64,000 bases of DNA, taken from the NCBI RefSeq assembly GCF_964204645.1, contig NC_134027.1, positions 10,032,485 to 10,096,484 of the forward strand. The letters are read 5' to 3'. A program made the translations under genes and the position numbers. The first letter of the stretch is position 1. The number at the start of each line of letters is the position of its first letter. This DNA is from Tubulanus polymorphus (taxonomy: Eukaryota; Nemertea; Palaeonemertea; Tubulaniformes; Tubulanidae). Shown in pieces: positions 14,801 to 29,800 of this stretch. The notes under the pieces were generated by a model that was not told the DNA's origin, made no database searches, and saw only the letters and a list, made by a program, of their open reading frames with translations.

Positions 14801-17800
14801 AGCCATGAATCTGAATTGACAAATTATGATCATCATTCAGATAATGGTGGAAATGCAGCAACTTCGGCGTCCAGCTCGGCCGTGAAACCTGCTCAGACGT
14901 TAGAAGAGGCGATACAAGAGGTGGTGAATGAAGTGGCACGAGAGATTACAGACGGACAAGATATCATGTGTACGCAGATTGTACGTCAGGATAGCAATAT
15001 CGACTTACACGCGCAGGACGATGACAATTCGAATCAAGTTTCAGAGGTGAAAATTTGAATATAAAGGGTTATTTTATTTAGGGACTGGAACTAGAATAAG
15101 CAGGTGGAGAAAGATGTGAAAAATCCAGGTTTTATTTGGTGAAAAAATATGAAAAAGTTAAAATGGATGGTGTAGAAAAATGTGAAAATTCCACTTAACA
15201 CCCATCTTGCTCCTATATCGGGGAAATAGGTGGAATCTTCAGAAAATCTTTTCTGCAATTTTGCAAATGATGCAGTTATCAATGGATCCTTCATATCACA
15301 CCAATAAAGTACTCTCGGTGTGGGCATGAGTGATTTCAATGTTATTCTGATGCGAAAACATCTTATTTCTCCTCTAAAATTAGAAATTTCATATACTAGT
15401 ATTTATTCATCATAAAATGAGATACATAAGAATGCGTAATTTAGATGATTGCAGAGACGTTATATAATTGAGGTGGATGTAAACGTAAATTAGGTTTTCA
15501 TGTTTAAACTTATCCCTCAATGACAATTGATTGCAACTAGATAAAACACTCCATAAGCAACATAAGCGACCTTAGATTTGAAAAAGCAATGAACGAAATC
15601 CACATTTCTTTGCAGCAACCAGTTGTTGCAACGTGTAACAGTTCATCGCTGTCCGATTCTGCGAAGGAAGCTTTGAAGGAAAAATTGGAATCGAAAACAG
15701 CGGAAGAGAAAAAGAATCGGCCGCTGATCCCTAAATCGGCGATCCTGCGATTGTTAGCCGAACTAGTGAGGTCTTATCCGCATACAGCTACCCTTATTGC
15801 GCAACATATGTTCCCCGCTGGTCTCACTGAATCAATAGCAGAGGTATGTTATTTCATTTAACCCTTTCAGTGCTGGCTAATTAATACCTGAAAGTGCTGG
15901 AAATAATTTAGAATTTTGAATAACAGGTATACCGCTATAGTGTGTATACGCCGCAGCGCATTGTAGCGTAGCATCAGTTACTTATATATCAGTTCGACAG
16001 GTGCTGCTATCTTTCAATAGAGATAAAAACTGATTACTAATTACATAAATGCACCACAATGCAGTGTACTAGCAAAGTCCATCACTGATTTATGCTCCGC
16101 ACTGTCCTATAGACGTACTGATAGGATTAATTGGACTAGTAACCCCGGAGACGTTGGAAGAACTGCATTTTGATCTTGGTATCTTCAAGTCACTGTTCTT
16201 GTCGTTTCAGGATTGCACTGTTTTGGCGTACATATTAGACAATCTGTTACCGCCCTGTCAGACTGCCGGAGATAAAGATTGTCCGGCGCTAGCGCGTGTA
16301 ATCGTAGCGAGCATGTCCGCGTGCAACAGCTGCCCGGACGCGCAAACTACTTTAGTCAACGAGATCAAAGCCGCGTTGCAACGAGCGCTCGTTTTGTCGG
16401 AAAGCGCCGAAAAACACCACAAGGTCCAGTCGCTGGCCAACGTCATCAGCATCATGATAGACTCGTGCACAGTCGCCGGGAAAGTGCCGAACCAGGTGTT
16501 CAAGGGGCAACAGGCAACGATGAACAACATGGTGAGGATTCTCGTCAAACGAGGACTGGTCACCGACTTGGCGCGTATACCGCACAGTCTCGACCTGACG
16601 AGTCCGAACATGGCAAACACGATGAACTGCGTGTTGAAACCGTTGGAAACGCTATCGCGTATCGTGAATCAGCCACAAACGGTTACTGGCGGCAACAAAA
16701 CGGCGAAGAATAAGTCGTCGGATGGAAATCTGATATTCACAGAGTCGATCGTGCATGAGGCGCCCGAGGCTATGAATTCAGCCGGTGAGTATAAATCTAG
16801 CGCCTTCGAAAGCTTGTTCATTCTTTAATCAACATCAACGAAGATTAAACGTAATCAATTTCCTCATTTCCTCAGCGAAGGATGTTAGATTAGATTAATC
16901 ATGATCAATGCTTGGAAGGTTGAAACGTTGAAACCTTTTTAGAAATCAGTAAAATATTTTGGAAATTCATTTTAAACTTAGCGTAGCATATTTCTGGGAT
17001 GCCAATTGCTCTCCAAAGGACACTTTTCTCCAGCAATTTTTCTTCAAAATTGGTCATCATTAAAATGTCAATGTTTTCTCTGAAATATGGTGGTATGTTC
17101 ATTTTCACCAACTTTCCATTTCCTTTTGGGAAAATCGAAAAAAAATCAATCATGAAATACTTGGGAAGAACTAGAATTTTGAATTCATGTGACTGTAGGA
17201 ACAATGTGTTTGATACAGATGACTTAACACTTTGTAATGAATGCAATTAAAACTCTGTAAAATCCCAGCATTATGAAGAACACGGATTTGAAATGCTTTA
17301 GCAAGATAAAATAGATGTATCGTTCTGACTCGAGAGGTTTTCGGAAATAAACTTTGAGGCATTATTCGTTTATAGAAGCGGCCACAAACGAGCGTAATAC
17401 GGCTGATTCGATCACTGCGCAGCAGGGAACAGATGTGCGAATCGAAGACGTATCCGATCATCCGAATGCCGTCGGCGATTTAGAGGAATCGATCGCGTTG
17501 AACGTCGAAGAGCCGGAGCTGCGCGTGCGCAGTTGCCGCGAAACAGATCTCGAGGAAGTTTTGGACGACCTGCTGCAACGGGAAACGTTGGACGACCCGG
17601 AAACCGAAGTATTAGGAGACATCATCATGACAAGTAAGGAAATATATACTGCAAAAAGAACCATGACAGTGTGGGTACTGACCTTGAAAACCTGAAAAAC
17701 TTTGGGGAGAAAAATCTAGGAAAAAATTGTGAGAACTCAAGGAATTTGACAAATTTTGTAAAAAAGAAAAAACCTGGAAAACTCTACTGTATTTCCAGGG

Positions 17801-20800
17801 AAATCGAATATTCTATTGACCACACATTTTTATCAATACGGGATTCATGAAAATGAATGAATTATAACATTTGAACCCTAGAAATATATCTGATTCTCAC
17901 GCAGAATTTTGTGTTGTAACATGAAATAATCAGAATTTGTAAATGGGCAGAAAGTAGCATCAGAAATCTTAACAATGATTGTTTATGGAAATTTCATCAT
18001 GTCTCTAAAATGTGGCATCATTATGCTGAAATAGATGAAAACAATTTTGACAATCATTAAAACTACTCTGGAGTTCATGCAAAAAATTGATTCTTGCAGG
18101 GTGTCTGATCAGTTCAATTCTTTAATTTCATCGATTATCGTATTATCATTTCACAGCTGAAAATAGTCAACAATCGCAAGTGGACACAGTTGTGATTGCG
18201 TCGTCGGATCCTCGTGATGCGCAAATGATCACTCAGGATATGTCCGATGACGAGGATGAAGTAGAAGATGAAGATGATGATAATATAGTTGGTAAGCAAT
18301 CCATTCATAAATGGGCATCGCTTTAACCCAGAAGAGTGATAGTGTACTACAATTTTCTGGTCATTATTTCGGTTTAGTTTCGTGCCTGGACGTCGATGAG
18401 GAAGGCGGTGAAGAGGACAACGCCGATCAGTGCAGCGTCGCCGATGAGGATACTGAAGATGAGAACGACGACGATGACGACGACGACGTTTGCGAGGACG
18501 ATGTCGATGAAAGCTACGTCGATGACGAGGAGGAAACCGAAGAAGAAGACGATGATGAGGTATTTCTATGTTCATAACTCTGTTGGAAGAGCCAAACATG
18601 AATTTTGCGAAATGCTGCTTAATTCAGATCAATTCAAACCCGATGAAATGCAAGGGTTATATACTTATATACAGTCCGATTCTACTTACGGTAAAAGATT
18701 TGATTTGCCTTGCGCATATTCCGATTCGATATATTTATTGGCATTACATATGACTTCGAGAATATTTTTGTAGCTCGTGAAGTGTAAAACATATATTGCA
18801 AATGATGCAGATATCAATGGATCCTTCATATCACACCACATAAGTACTCAAGGTGTGGAAATGAGTGATTTTAATGTTATTCTGATGCGATATATCGAAA
18901 TTCGACAATCCCAGAAACTTAGCTACCATAACAAATCAAAAGTTAGTCCATCATTCCAGATTCTTGATTCATGTTTGTGACTTTGTTCCAATTCCTACCT
19001 ATATTGCGACTATATTTCAATTGAGCTGTGATATCGAAATGAACGCTGACTCATCTCATTTACCAGGGTTCAGATATGGAGGCTGACTTCAATATGATGG
19101 ATGATTCGGTAGCTCGAATGAACGAGGATAACGACTTATTCGTACAATTGGAAGATGTTTTTCCACCAAGTAAGGATACTTTTATTCTCCTGATTCAATG
19201 TGTTGATGTTGTTCTATGATTTCAAATGTATCCGATGGCCAATGATAGATGATGATACTCATAAGGCATAAGAATCCTGTTCGAACAGTTTGAATATGTT
19301 CCTCTGGAAAATGTAGTGTGAAGTATATAAGTGTATAGGAAATGGTGTGAATGGTCATTTTGTGAGATTTTATTATATTCACCAAAGTTGCTATGCATGC
19401 TGAAAAAAGCTTTTCCAAACGCGTTTGAACAGAAAATGGGTTCATTGCGTTGGTAATAACGAGGACAATGTTAACAGTTGAATAATTTCCAAATTTCTAC
19501 CTCAGGTCAGCAGTTGGTCAGTCAGTTCCGAACGTACAGTTTCCCCATCTCGGTTCCCGAGGTCGACAACGGCAACGAAAACACGCTACCTTCGGTGCCG
19601 CCGGCGCCCTCGAACGTAACCTCCAGTCATCCGTTACTCGTACGCCATCCGGACGGTTCGACGGGCGTGTCCGGTAACATGGCGGCGCGGGTGCACCGTC
19701 TCGGGCGACAGAGAGGAACGTATCGATACAATCCGAATACTCAAACGCTTCATGTTCATTACGCAGGCAGCGGCAATAGGCATCCTAATCCTCCAGCTAT
19801 ACTTCAAAGGTGAGAGATCAAGTGTAGTTTGTGTGGCCGATGGATTTTAGTAATTGCTGTCTGGTCCTGTCAATTCACGGCGTGGTACGGGCAGTTTCTC
19901 TGTGTTTGATGCATCCCTTCCCGCGTATGTGACAGAAACAGGGCGGCCACTTACCTGGAAATCAGGGAAACGTCGGAATTTTTCTTATGTTTACAAAAGT
20001 CAGGGAATTTTGTAAAAAAGCTAAAAAGCAAAGGGAAATTCGTTGAGATAGTGATGGCACCTAAAGTAAAGCAGTTTCCGTCTATGTCTTATATATTTGA
20101 CTGTGTTAATTGATTTGTCTCTTAGCTAAAAAAATCTATTTGTGAATTCTAATTCTCTGCCAAATTGAATCCTACAATTGAACTGTCTGACACAAATCTA
20201 TGAAATTGACTCATGAAATGACTGAAACGTTGTTGGTTTTTAAGGTTGCTGGGTCCAGATTTTCTACAGCTTACAAATAGTCTTTCATCGTCGCAAGGAA
20301 ACTCATCCAATGCTCGCGTTCTCGTTTCCGATGATCTCCGTGTTATATCCTCGCGGCCCGAAGACGACATCTTCGAAGACTTGTTCCAGGTACGGTTGAA
20401 ATTGATTTGCGCACGCACTTCGCAAATGATGCAGTTATCAATGGATCCTTCATATCACACCAATAAAGTACTCTCGGTGTGGGAATGAGTGATTTCTAGG
20501 TTATTCTGATGCGGTGTCATTTATTTCTCATTAAAAGATAACACTTTTCGATTGAATTCTTCTGGGTTTGGGTAAAAAGTACGTTTCAGACAACACAAAT
20601 TTGAGAAAATACAAAACACTATGATACTTACCATTATGAAATTAGATTGTTGATATACCGTTCGCCACCATTTCCATCTTGTTACACATTTTAAATTACC
20701 AATTTCCCCACTTGGGAGTTTGGACTATAAAGTCAGGCTATTGCAGGCCATGATCAATTATTCTGAAAACAAGTCATGATTTTTTGTTTTACAAATCATT

Positions 20801-23800
20801 TGCCTCTTGACTGAAAATTTATTGTAAATCTTTTGTGGGTTTTAGTGCTTTGATGGCCAATGTAGAAATTGCAAGAACATGTTTTAATTGCTAAGATTCT
20901 TGAAAATTTATATTACAGGATCAGTACGCTGATAGCTCAACTGGTACGGGAGTCTTAGCGTCGGTTCCATCCGCCCTGACACGTTGGACGGAGGAATCAC
21001 GTGTGCTAGACGGCGATAGTATGCACGATTGTGTACTGTGTAAGTATATACTCAATATCTGTAATCTTAGGAAGTACTGGAGTATCATAATGAACAGCAT
21101 TTAAGCTTAAAAGGTTAAACGGTCTGTAGATTTTTGCCATAGACTTTGCCTTCCTCTGCCGAGGATAAAGGGGAGACACACGATTAAATTTTTTTTTTTT
21201 TTCGTTCAGTGTTAAAACCAGATATCGTAGAAACATTGGAAAAAAATCGCGACGAAGAAGTCGCGAAACGACGCGAAATACGCAAAAAGTCCGATGACAC
21301 TACGGACGACGAAAAGAAAAAGAACGATCTGTCCGGTTTGAAAGCGATGGATTGGACTACACCTATACGTACCGATGTAAGTGAGCAGCCTTTTTGTTTT
21401 GAATTGAACTGAAAGAAACATTTACCGGAAAGAATGATTCTGAAAAGAAATTACTGAAAAAATGATAAACCTTCATCAGTATCCTATACGATACTCATTA
21501 GATATCTGTGTAAATGATGACAGGCATTGTGTCCATTGACAGGCATTTGCTCGAGCCGCTCATTGCTAGTCACATCAATGCAGGGTTCATGGGGTTGATT
21601 TCTACTCAGGTCCTCCCCTTAATTAGGCATTGAGAAACCCTCAAGCCCGATATAAATGTTGAGTGTGGTACTCAGCAAGATGAAGATAAAAAATAATTCC
21701 AAAGATCCGGAAATCGATGCAGAATGCTTACATAGGTGTATCTTCGTTTTCAGGCTTCAAGTTCGGTCGCAGCTGCAACCACTAATACGGGAACGACCAC
21801 GAACGCAGTGACTAGCTCTCAATCTCAGTTAACCTCGGCGTCGTCTACTACGGCAACGTTATCAGCACTCGGTGAGGTCACGGCTGCCGAGCGTGTGGCG
21901 CAGGAATTATTGATGCACGTCGAGGAAGCTCTGCGACGTCCTTTCGCGCCGAGCACGACGTCGGCACCCGGTAAGTGAGGCTTTTGCAACCGTGACCATC
22001 GATCTATCGGATCATGGCATATGTTGTTAAAATGATGATCAACTCGTTGAATGCCCTAGTACTTATCAGTACAGTGTTGGGTTTCACACCTTGGAGAACT
22101 GAAGAAAGTATTTCAACAACAACAATTAATTAATCAAAATTCTGTTTTCTCATTTGTTATTGAACGGTTAAAAAGCTGCCAATTTTCTCCGTTTGTAGAA
22201 ACGCCTCCCGTGTCAAATAACAGCGGCTCTTTGACCAGCGTGCCGATGATATTACAGTCGGTAGATCGTCCGAGTATTCTGCAGCAAACGCCATCCGACA
22301 GCAATGTACAAATAAGCATGCCACCGGCGCCATTCAGGTTCGTATTATTAGACCGTGGTTGCGTGTCGAATATAAAGACAAAAAAAGTTGCAGAAAATGA
22401 TGATCACCTTAAGAATGCCCTAGTACACATACTGGTACTATGTTGGGTTTCACACCTTGGAGAACTGATGCAACTTACAAAATGAAGCTCACTTATTCAG
22501 TTTAATATTGATTCCTGCTTGACCAGAAAAGAATGAATTGATTATTTTAGTTCACCTAGGGTTTTCATTTGTAAGCAAAACCCTTGTAAATGACTAATAT
22601 TTCAGTTAACCTCCATGACCCAGTCCCATAGTTTTCGATTCAGTTTGAGTTAGGATCAGTTCATTTCCAAAGTTTTAACCTTAGAAACTTCAAATGAAAT
22701 GGAGATCTATATATAGAACTGGGTCCGGTTTTATCTACATAGAACTTAAACCTGCCTGAATTACGTGACAAAAATTTTTCACCCAAAAATCTATGAGAAA
22801 TTGACATTTTTGCTCACTATTCGACTCTAATACTAATACATATTCTTTAATATGTTTGTAATCGCAGATTGCCGCCTGGTGTCGAGACGTCGAGTATCGC
22901 AAATTTGGGTCCATTTTCGATGCCGCTGTTGCAGTCGTTCCAGGGCGGCGCGTCGAACAGTTCGCGCGAAGCTCCGATGGACACGACCGTGCACGAATCT
23001 GTCATCGAGCGAATCGATCGCGAGGCGGAGAATTTCGACCGTTTCAATGAATCGTGGTTGCCGGCGCAGTCGTACCTGGGCGCGATCGAACCGCCACCTG
23101 TCGAATCGTCGATCGCTGACAGTTTGGCAGCGATCCTGCAGAATGAATCGCAAGATGGACTCATCAATCCCGGTTTGTTATTTACGATATTTATTTGTTC
23201 CTCTCACTGGTTGTGTTTTTATCGGGGCTGATAAGTTATTTCAAATTTAGTCCACACTTTTCGTTGAATATAGATTTTCATTTTCTATCAGATAAGGCCT
23301 ACAATAAAATCCAACTGTTATAATTCTGCATCGTAATTATTTCAGCCCTTAGCCCGGTTTACACGAGGTAGTGAAATTGGAGTGTCTCGTAAAAATTCTG
23401 TTGCTTTCAATCAAAATTTGTTCATTATCGGAATTTATTCTAACCAGATCCTAATCTAAGAATATATAAGACGAATTAGGAATAACTTGTGACACTACGC
23501 AGAAATGTCCTTGTTAGAATTAAATTTAGATGAAGTGGCTCCATAGACTTCTGCTTCTGTTGTAGTGAGACCTTCGTTTCGATAATCTCCTTTTCCATTC
23601 GTACATTTAGTCGCCGGATTGGGAGAATTACAGCCCCCAGCGGCGCCCCCTCCGAGCGGAGGAACGATCACTCCGGAGGAGCCGTCGAATGTAACGAGCT
23701 CTGACGCGGTGACGATCCACAGCACGCCATCCGACAGCAGCACGGGTACGCCTACTACTGAACCGTGTCTAATTGCTGGAGTACTTTCTACACCTGTCAC

Positions 23801-26800
23801 CTCTACTGCGCCTAGTTCATCTACCACAGCCAGGTTAGCATTCAAAATCACAAAATCTTCTTCAAAGTCTACTACGAAGTCTTCTTTCATGATAATAGAC
23901 ATTCAGTTAGCTTAAGAGACCTATGCAGTAGCAGACCTGGTTATGACTATTACCGTATTTGAGAATAGTTTCTACTGTTTAGACCTCAACAACTGCCAAA
24001 TATATCTCGGCGCTCTCAGAATCGGAATGATTTTTAATTCGTTTTCAATTAAATTGCTATTTTCTATGTCAACTCTAGCGCAAGCTACGATTAGAAATCA
24101 CAGGAGCCCAGGTCTGAGTATAGTTTGTGCTCATGCTTGTTGGTATTATTTCCCGCTATATCTCCATTGGGAGATGAAGCCCCCAGGACTTATGAGTAAT
24201 ATATCCGGCCAGGTAGCTATAAGCTCCTGGGGCCAGTTGCACAGTTGTGACTTAAGTCCAAAAGTGGTCTTAAATCTTAAAACTGGTCTTAAATTGTTAG
24301 ATTGGCTTTAGAACAAAGTTGGTCTTAGACTGGTCTTAAGTCTAAGCCATGACTATGCAACCTGCCCCTGGGTAGAGAGAGGAAACTCGGATCTTGCCCA
24401 GGGATGCTACAATACTGCACAGCATTTGCACCCAGTTGCGGCATCCCAGTCAGCAACTGCTCTACAATTCATGTAGCGGATTTGTTTTTGATTCTAGCGT
24501 GACTGGTAATCCGGTCGGTTCGGATTCTCCATCCGATCCCCTCGTGCCCGACGGCGTCGACCCGTCATTCCTCGCCGCTTTGCCGGAGAATATCAGACAG
24601 GAAGTGATCGCCGAACAGTTGCGTCTGCAGCGAATACAACAACGCGCTCAACAACAGAATCTGGCCGCGGTCGAGGCCGGCGGATCCGTTACCGAGGTCA
24701 ATCCGGAGTTCCTCGCCGCCTTGCCACCTGCCATTCAAGAAGAGGTAAGTTCTTGGTGTTCGTAGTATTTATTTTACGTGTTGTGTTAATACATTTGAAG
24801 CATGTAGGATTCGATGATATTTACTAGGACAATTACTCCCCCAATTCGTTCTTGTTTCAATTAATGTTTGAATTTCAGTTAAATCACCTAAATACTAACT
24901 GCTAATTCCAATGAATTAGGCAAAGCTCACTAGTACACTTAATTGAGCTAATAAGTGCATCTAAGACATTTGGATTTCTCAGTATCTTAGATTTTGGTTT
25001 ACATGTAGTTGGGAAATGATGCATGTTTTCTACGAGTCTTAACCATTCCAACTGTCATGAGTCTTGACTGATTTTTTTTCGACCTTGATCTGAAGTTACA
25101 GATGTTTCAACTGTTGCAGCTAATTATTAAGTTTCCTTTGATTTGGCAAATGAACTACATGCTTGACAAGACATTGAACAATGTGGGGGGTAATTGTCCT
25201 AAAATCTAGATATATTATTGACGTATATCCGTAATTCAACCGACAGGTCCTAGCGCAACAACGGGCTGAACACGCTCGTTTGGCTCAACAAACCGGCACG
25301 GTCGCCCAAGAAGCGCCGGTCGACCCGGCGGGATTCATCGCCACGTTACCGGCGTCGCTTCGGCAACAAGTCCTCGCCGACATGGACGACAGCATGTTGG
25401 CAGTGCTGCCACCTACGCTGGCGACTGAAGCGCAGACGTTGCGACGCGAACTCGAAGACCGACATCGTCGCGTGATGCAGGAACGCCTATTCGCACAAGC
25501 AGGTGCGACTTTTGGCTCATTATCAGCTATTCTCAGACACTCAGGTTTGTCAACTGTTGTTTTCTGCCTAAGAAAATTAGTCTCTTAATATGTTTCGTTG
25601 AACGGATTGAAATCTGCGCTAAAATTGTGCATCTCAAATGTCATTCGTTAGTGAATTTATCTCGGTACTATTATTGGCTTTAAACTCGGTGCTGTTGCTC
25701 TAGAGAACACTCATTGACAGACCTGAGGTTTCAAGCATCGAAATACATGTATGGAGTATTTCAGAAGATGTGGCGATTTATTTCATCACTAAAATTAAAG
25801 TGCACTCTTATCATCTGTGGTGGTAAACAGAAAAGTTTCGATTTTCAGTTCGTTTAATTTACATGCGTCAGTGTGGTAGGTTTGTTTTGGGCTTTTGTTT
25901 TCTGAATTTGTACCTGAGATGATGCTCAGTCAGGCGTGATTTCCTGATGAAGTTTCAACTTGACCAATGATTAATCAAAAGCAGCCCACATTGAAAATAC
26001 GTTGTCACATTTTCTGAAATGTCCTGTTGACTATTTCTATAGATAGTAATAAATATCTAACATATTTCTGATCGACCCATTTCGTCTTGTATTACAGGAT
26101 TAGGACGCGTCGGTACGCGCTGTGCGATCCGCGCCGTTCCGAGGCCGCTGCATTCCTGGCGATGGCCCGGTCATCAGTCGCAACCGACGCAGGCGACAGC
26201 CGCAAACATGAACATGCGCGGGCGCCACCTTTTAGACCACGAGGCGTTGACTTGTTTGTTGATATTGCTGTTCGTCGACGAGCCGAAATTGAACCCGACG
26301 AGATTACATCGCGTGTTGCGCAATTTGTGTTACCACGCGCCGACTCGCGCGTGGGTTATTCGCACTTTGTTGTCGATCGTGCAGCGGACTAGCGACAATC
26401 GCGTGGAATCGGAAGAGAAATCCGGAAAAGGCAAACACCGTCGCAAATCGAGCAATCCGTCTAGTCAGGACGCGTCGTCGTCATCGTCTAGGACTTCACA
26501 TCCGTCTTGGTTATCGATCAGTCTCGACGCGGCGCTCGGGTGCCGCGCGAACGTCTTCCAAATTCAGCGCAGCGGCAAGAAATCGAGTAACAACACGTGC
26601 ACGTCGGTGTCGATACATCCGCAAGCTTCGCCGGTCGTCTGCCGACACGTATTAGACACTCTTATATCGTTAGCGAAAAGTTTCCAACTTCAGTTGTCGT
26701 CGTCATCGTCGTGTCAGAAAGCGAAAGAGGCGACGAAATGTGATTCGAACGTGGAAACGACTCCAAAAGACTCCGAAACGACTTCTTGTAAATCGTCGTC

Positions 26801-29800
26801 GTCGAAATCGAACCAGTCGAGTCCGGCTCGCGCCGCCGGAACTCCGAGTCGGTCTCGTTCGGCGTCGAGCGGCAGCACGTTGGAGTCGGATTTCTGGGAT
26901 TTGTTGATCAAGTTAGATTCGACGACGAGTAGCAAAAAAGGCAAAAGCGTTCAGCGGTCACATTCGAGCTCGGCGACCGATCACGCAGACGTCGACGCGG
27001 CCGACTTCGAAAATTCGCCGCTCGGACAACTAATGAACATGTTGGCGCATCCTGTGATAAAACGTAGTCAGTTGTTGACCGATCGTCTGCTGCGATTACT
27101 CGGTCTCGTGTCGGTCGGATTACCGGATCTGAATCGACCGTCGTCGTCGGCGGCCGCAGCCAATAACGCGTCGGTCGCCGGCGTGTCGTCAACCGTCGTC
27201 GCGACGTCCGCGAATATCGCGCCACCGCCGGCTCAGGTCACGTGGGTGTCGTCGGAACCGAACGCGGCCGTCGGTACGGCGACCTCCGTCGAACCGGTGA
27301 TAGTGACGGCGGAAGATCGCGCTCCCCCGTCTGTTCAGCCGTCAACCGGTGAAACTCGCATGGATACATCGTCAGCTCCATCTGGTGGTAAGTGAAGAAT
27401 TAATGAACTTTCATTGTATTGATGATAATATAGATACAAGCAATAAATACGATAATCTATAAATTTTGACGCAAGGAAGGAGCCCAGTTGCTGTACACTT
27501 TGTGGCTGAGGCCCTGATAAATTGGAATGAAAATAGAAAAACTTAGCAAGCAAGAAATGAAAAGGGAAAAAATGATGCAAAAGAGAATAAGATAATACTA
27601 TAGGCGTGCATACTGCCCTAGTTCACTAATTTCCATTCATTGCATGAGACCCTATTGCTGCCCTGTTTATACGATATCAAGTTGCTTAATGATTCTATTT
27701 TGAATTGTAAATGAAAAATTGAAAAAGCTTATTTCGAAAGGTTGTTTCATTACCGATGACCAGTCCTGAGATTTGAGCACTCTCTGGTACCCATATATTC
27801 AATTATAAGAAGCCTAGAATATGTTCTGAGGAGGGATTAATTAAGGGCGATACAGCACTATAAGTGTTAAGAGTTCTTGAGCAACCTTCAGTTAAAATCA
27901 TCACTTGAACAGAAAATGTTCCTGGCCACATTTTGAATGAATTTTATTTTAATAGATATAAGATCGTGTACATGAATAATAGATACAATATAGAACACTA
28001 TTTTCAAATACTGAAACTATACCCACTACTATTGTATAGCATCCATTAGATTAGTTATGTGTATAATCTGTTATAGATCGCGTGCGTGTATTTTAGTTGC
28101 TAAATGATATCATTTCAGAATCACCTGCTGGAACTCCTGCTGCGGTTCCGGTTGTCCAAGCACCTATCGGCACGCCCGCTCCGGCTGCTACTGCTAGGAA
28201 AACGGAAACAAAAGCAGACGATGCTAAAAAAGCCGAACAAAGTGAGGAAAAAGAGGAGTGCCTCGTAATGGAAAATCAACTGCAACTAGCCGTCAATGTG
28301 CGTAGATAAGTAACAATGCGGGCCACCTGGCCACTTCATCGATACATGGGGTACCGGCACTCACCAGATAGCGCAACAACTCACTGTGTTATTGTTAGTG
28401 AAAATAAGGTCATTTCTATGAAATTTGATTTTAAGGCTTCCAAAACCAGAAGTTATCGTCATAGGACAGATGTGAGATTCACCTTCTTACTCAGTTTATC
28501 GCATAGATTTCACTGAAAATTAATTTACTTATGTGGAAACGAACTTAATTGAAATGTTGAGAAAATTGAAGCTTGGTAACCCAGTTAACACTTGTAAACT
28601 TGGTGCGAACATCATTGCCAAATCCTAGCTAGCCACAGTAGGGTTGTCGATAACCATTATAGATGAAGTACCTTTGAACAGTAATGCAACAATGACGCAT
28701 TGCTTTGTTTTGTATATTCCAGGTTCTGACATCAAAAGCATGTTCCGAAGAAGGTCTAGAAGATGCAACCAATCTGCTGTTACAGTTGTCACGTGCAAAT
28801 TCGGTGTCTCGAGCTACTGTACTGAAACTACTGCTGGAAGGAGCGAGACAGTTAGGATGTACAGTCTGTTCAAATATTAGGTAATTGACATTTCTTTAAG
28901 AAAACGATTAACTAAAATTTCTACATCTTACAGCCTGAACTACTTCAAGGCCCGTAGTAGATTTATATATTTTGGTCAATGAATTTCAATCTTATGCTGC
29001 CATCTCTCTGTTCGAAACTTTCCTCAGAATTAAGTCCCTACTGTCTTACTTTGGAAATTCTGAACAGTAGCAACATCATAACAAGGCAACCTATACATCA
29101 GAATATACATCATGGTTCATCTGTTTTCAGGTTATTACTCGGCGAACTGAGTAACGTGACGTTCAAAGCGAAGGATGAAGACGAAAAGGAAGACGTCGAT
29201 GCTCTAGCCACGTCGCAGCAACCGAAGGGCGTTATTACCGACCGGTTCGGTACCGGTAGCGTCGTAGTCGTCAGCGCTCCATCCAAAGTGAAAGGCGGTA
29301 AGTGGATCTATCGTATTACTACTGCTAGTCATACGAAGACCTCTAAATCTACAATTTGCATGCCAGTATAGTGAACTATAGTTCACCCTCTTGTTCAGTA
29401 GCATTCTGACTAGATGATTTATTCTCCAAGATTAGAATCATAGAAATAAGTATTTCCAAATAGTGTGAATTCAGCTGTATGTGTGGTTTGCTGAGATGAC
29501 TTCTTTAATTTGTTTAGAACAATAAAACATTCAGCGTAATTTCAAAATGGAATAAGGATTATGGTAGATGCCTTCATGGTACCCGGTATTTTGGGGAAAG
29601 TTTGTTGATTTCTTGCCTCAATATTTGCTGTTTCTATTTCGTAGGTGGTCGTGAGTTACAGTTACCATCGATGACATTATTGACCAACAAAGCGACCAGT
29701 CAACACTTCTTCCTGCGTATACTCAAAGTAATCATTCAATTGAGGGAAGCCGCGCGTATGGCCGCTAAAAAGGCTAAAAGATCAGGTGAGATTATCGCGT

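Noticed and set aside
13455-20517. The four-copy ~100-nt element as an ordinary MITE
   Set aside because: No target duplication or extended inverted repeat was found, orientation is always sense, and the only inverted ends are the short stems expected of a box C/D RNA. The MITE reading stays as the alternative, not the preferred call.
21513-21620. Box C-like ATGATGA in HUWE1 intron 36
   Set aside because: No box D at a suitable distance and no terminal stem.
25028-25084. Another box C/D candidate in HUWE1 intron 41 (ATGATGC ... CTGA)
   Set aside because: The terminal stem is only weak A-U/G-U pairing and no guide match was recognised.
26087-27225. Overlapping ORFs in other frames and on the minus strand across HUWE1 exon 43
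   Set aside because: Only the +1 frame from 26100 matches HUWE1. The others follow from GC-rich codon bias.
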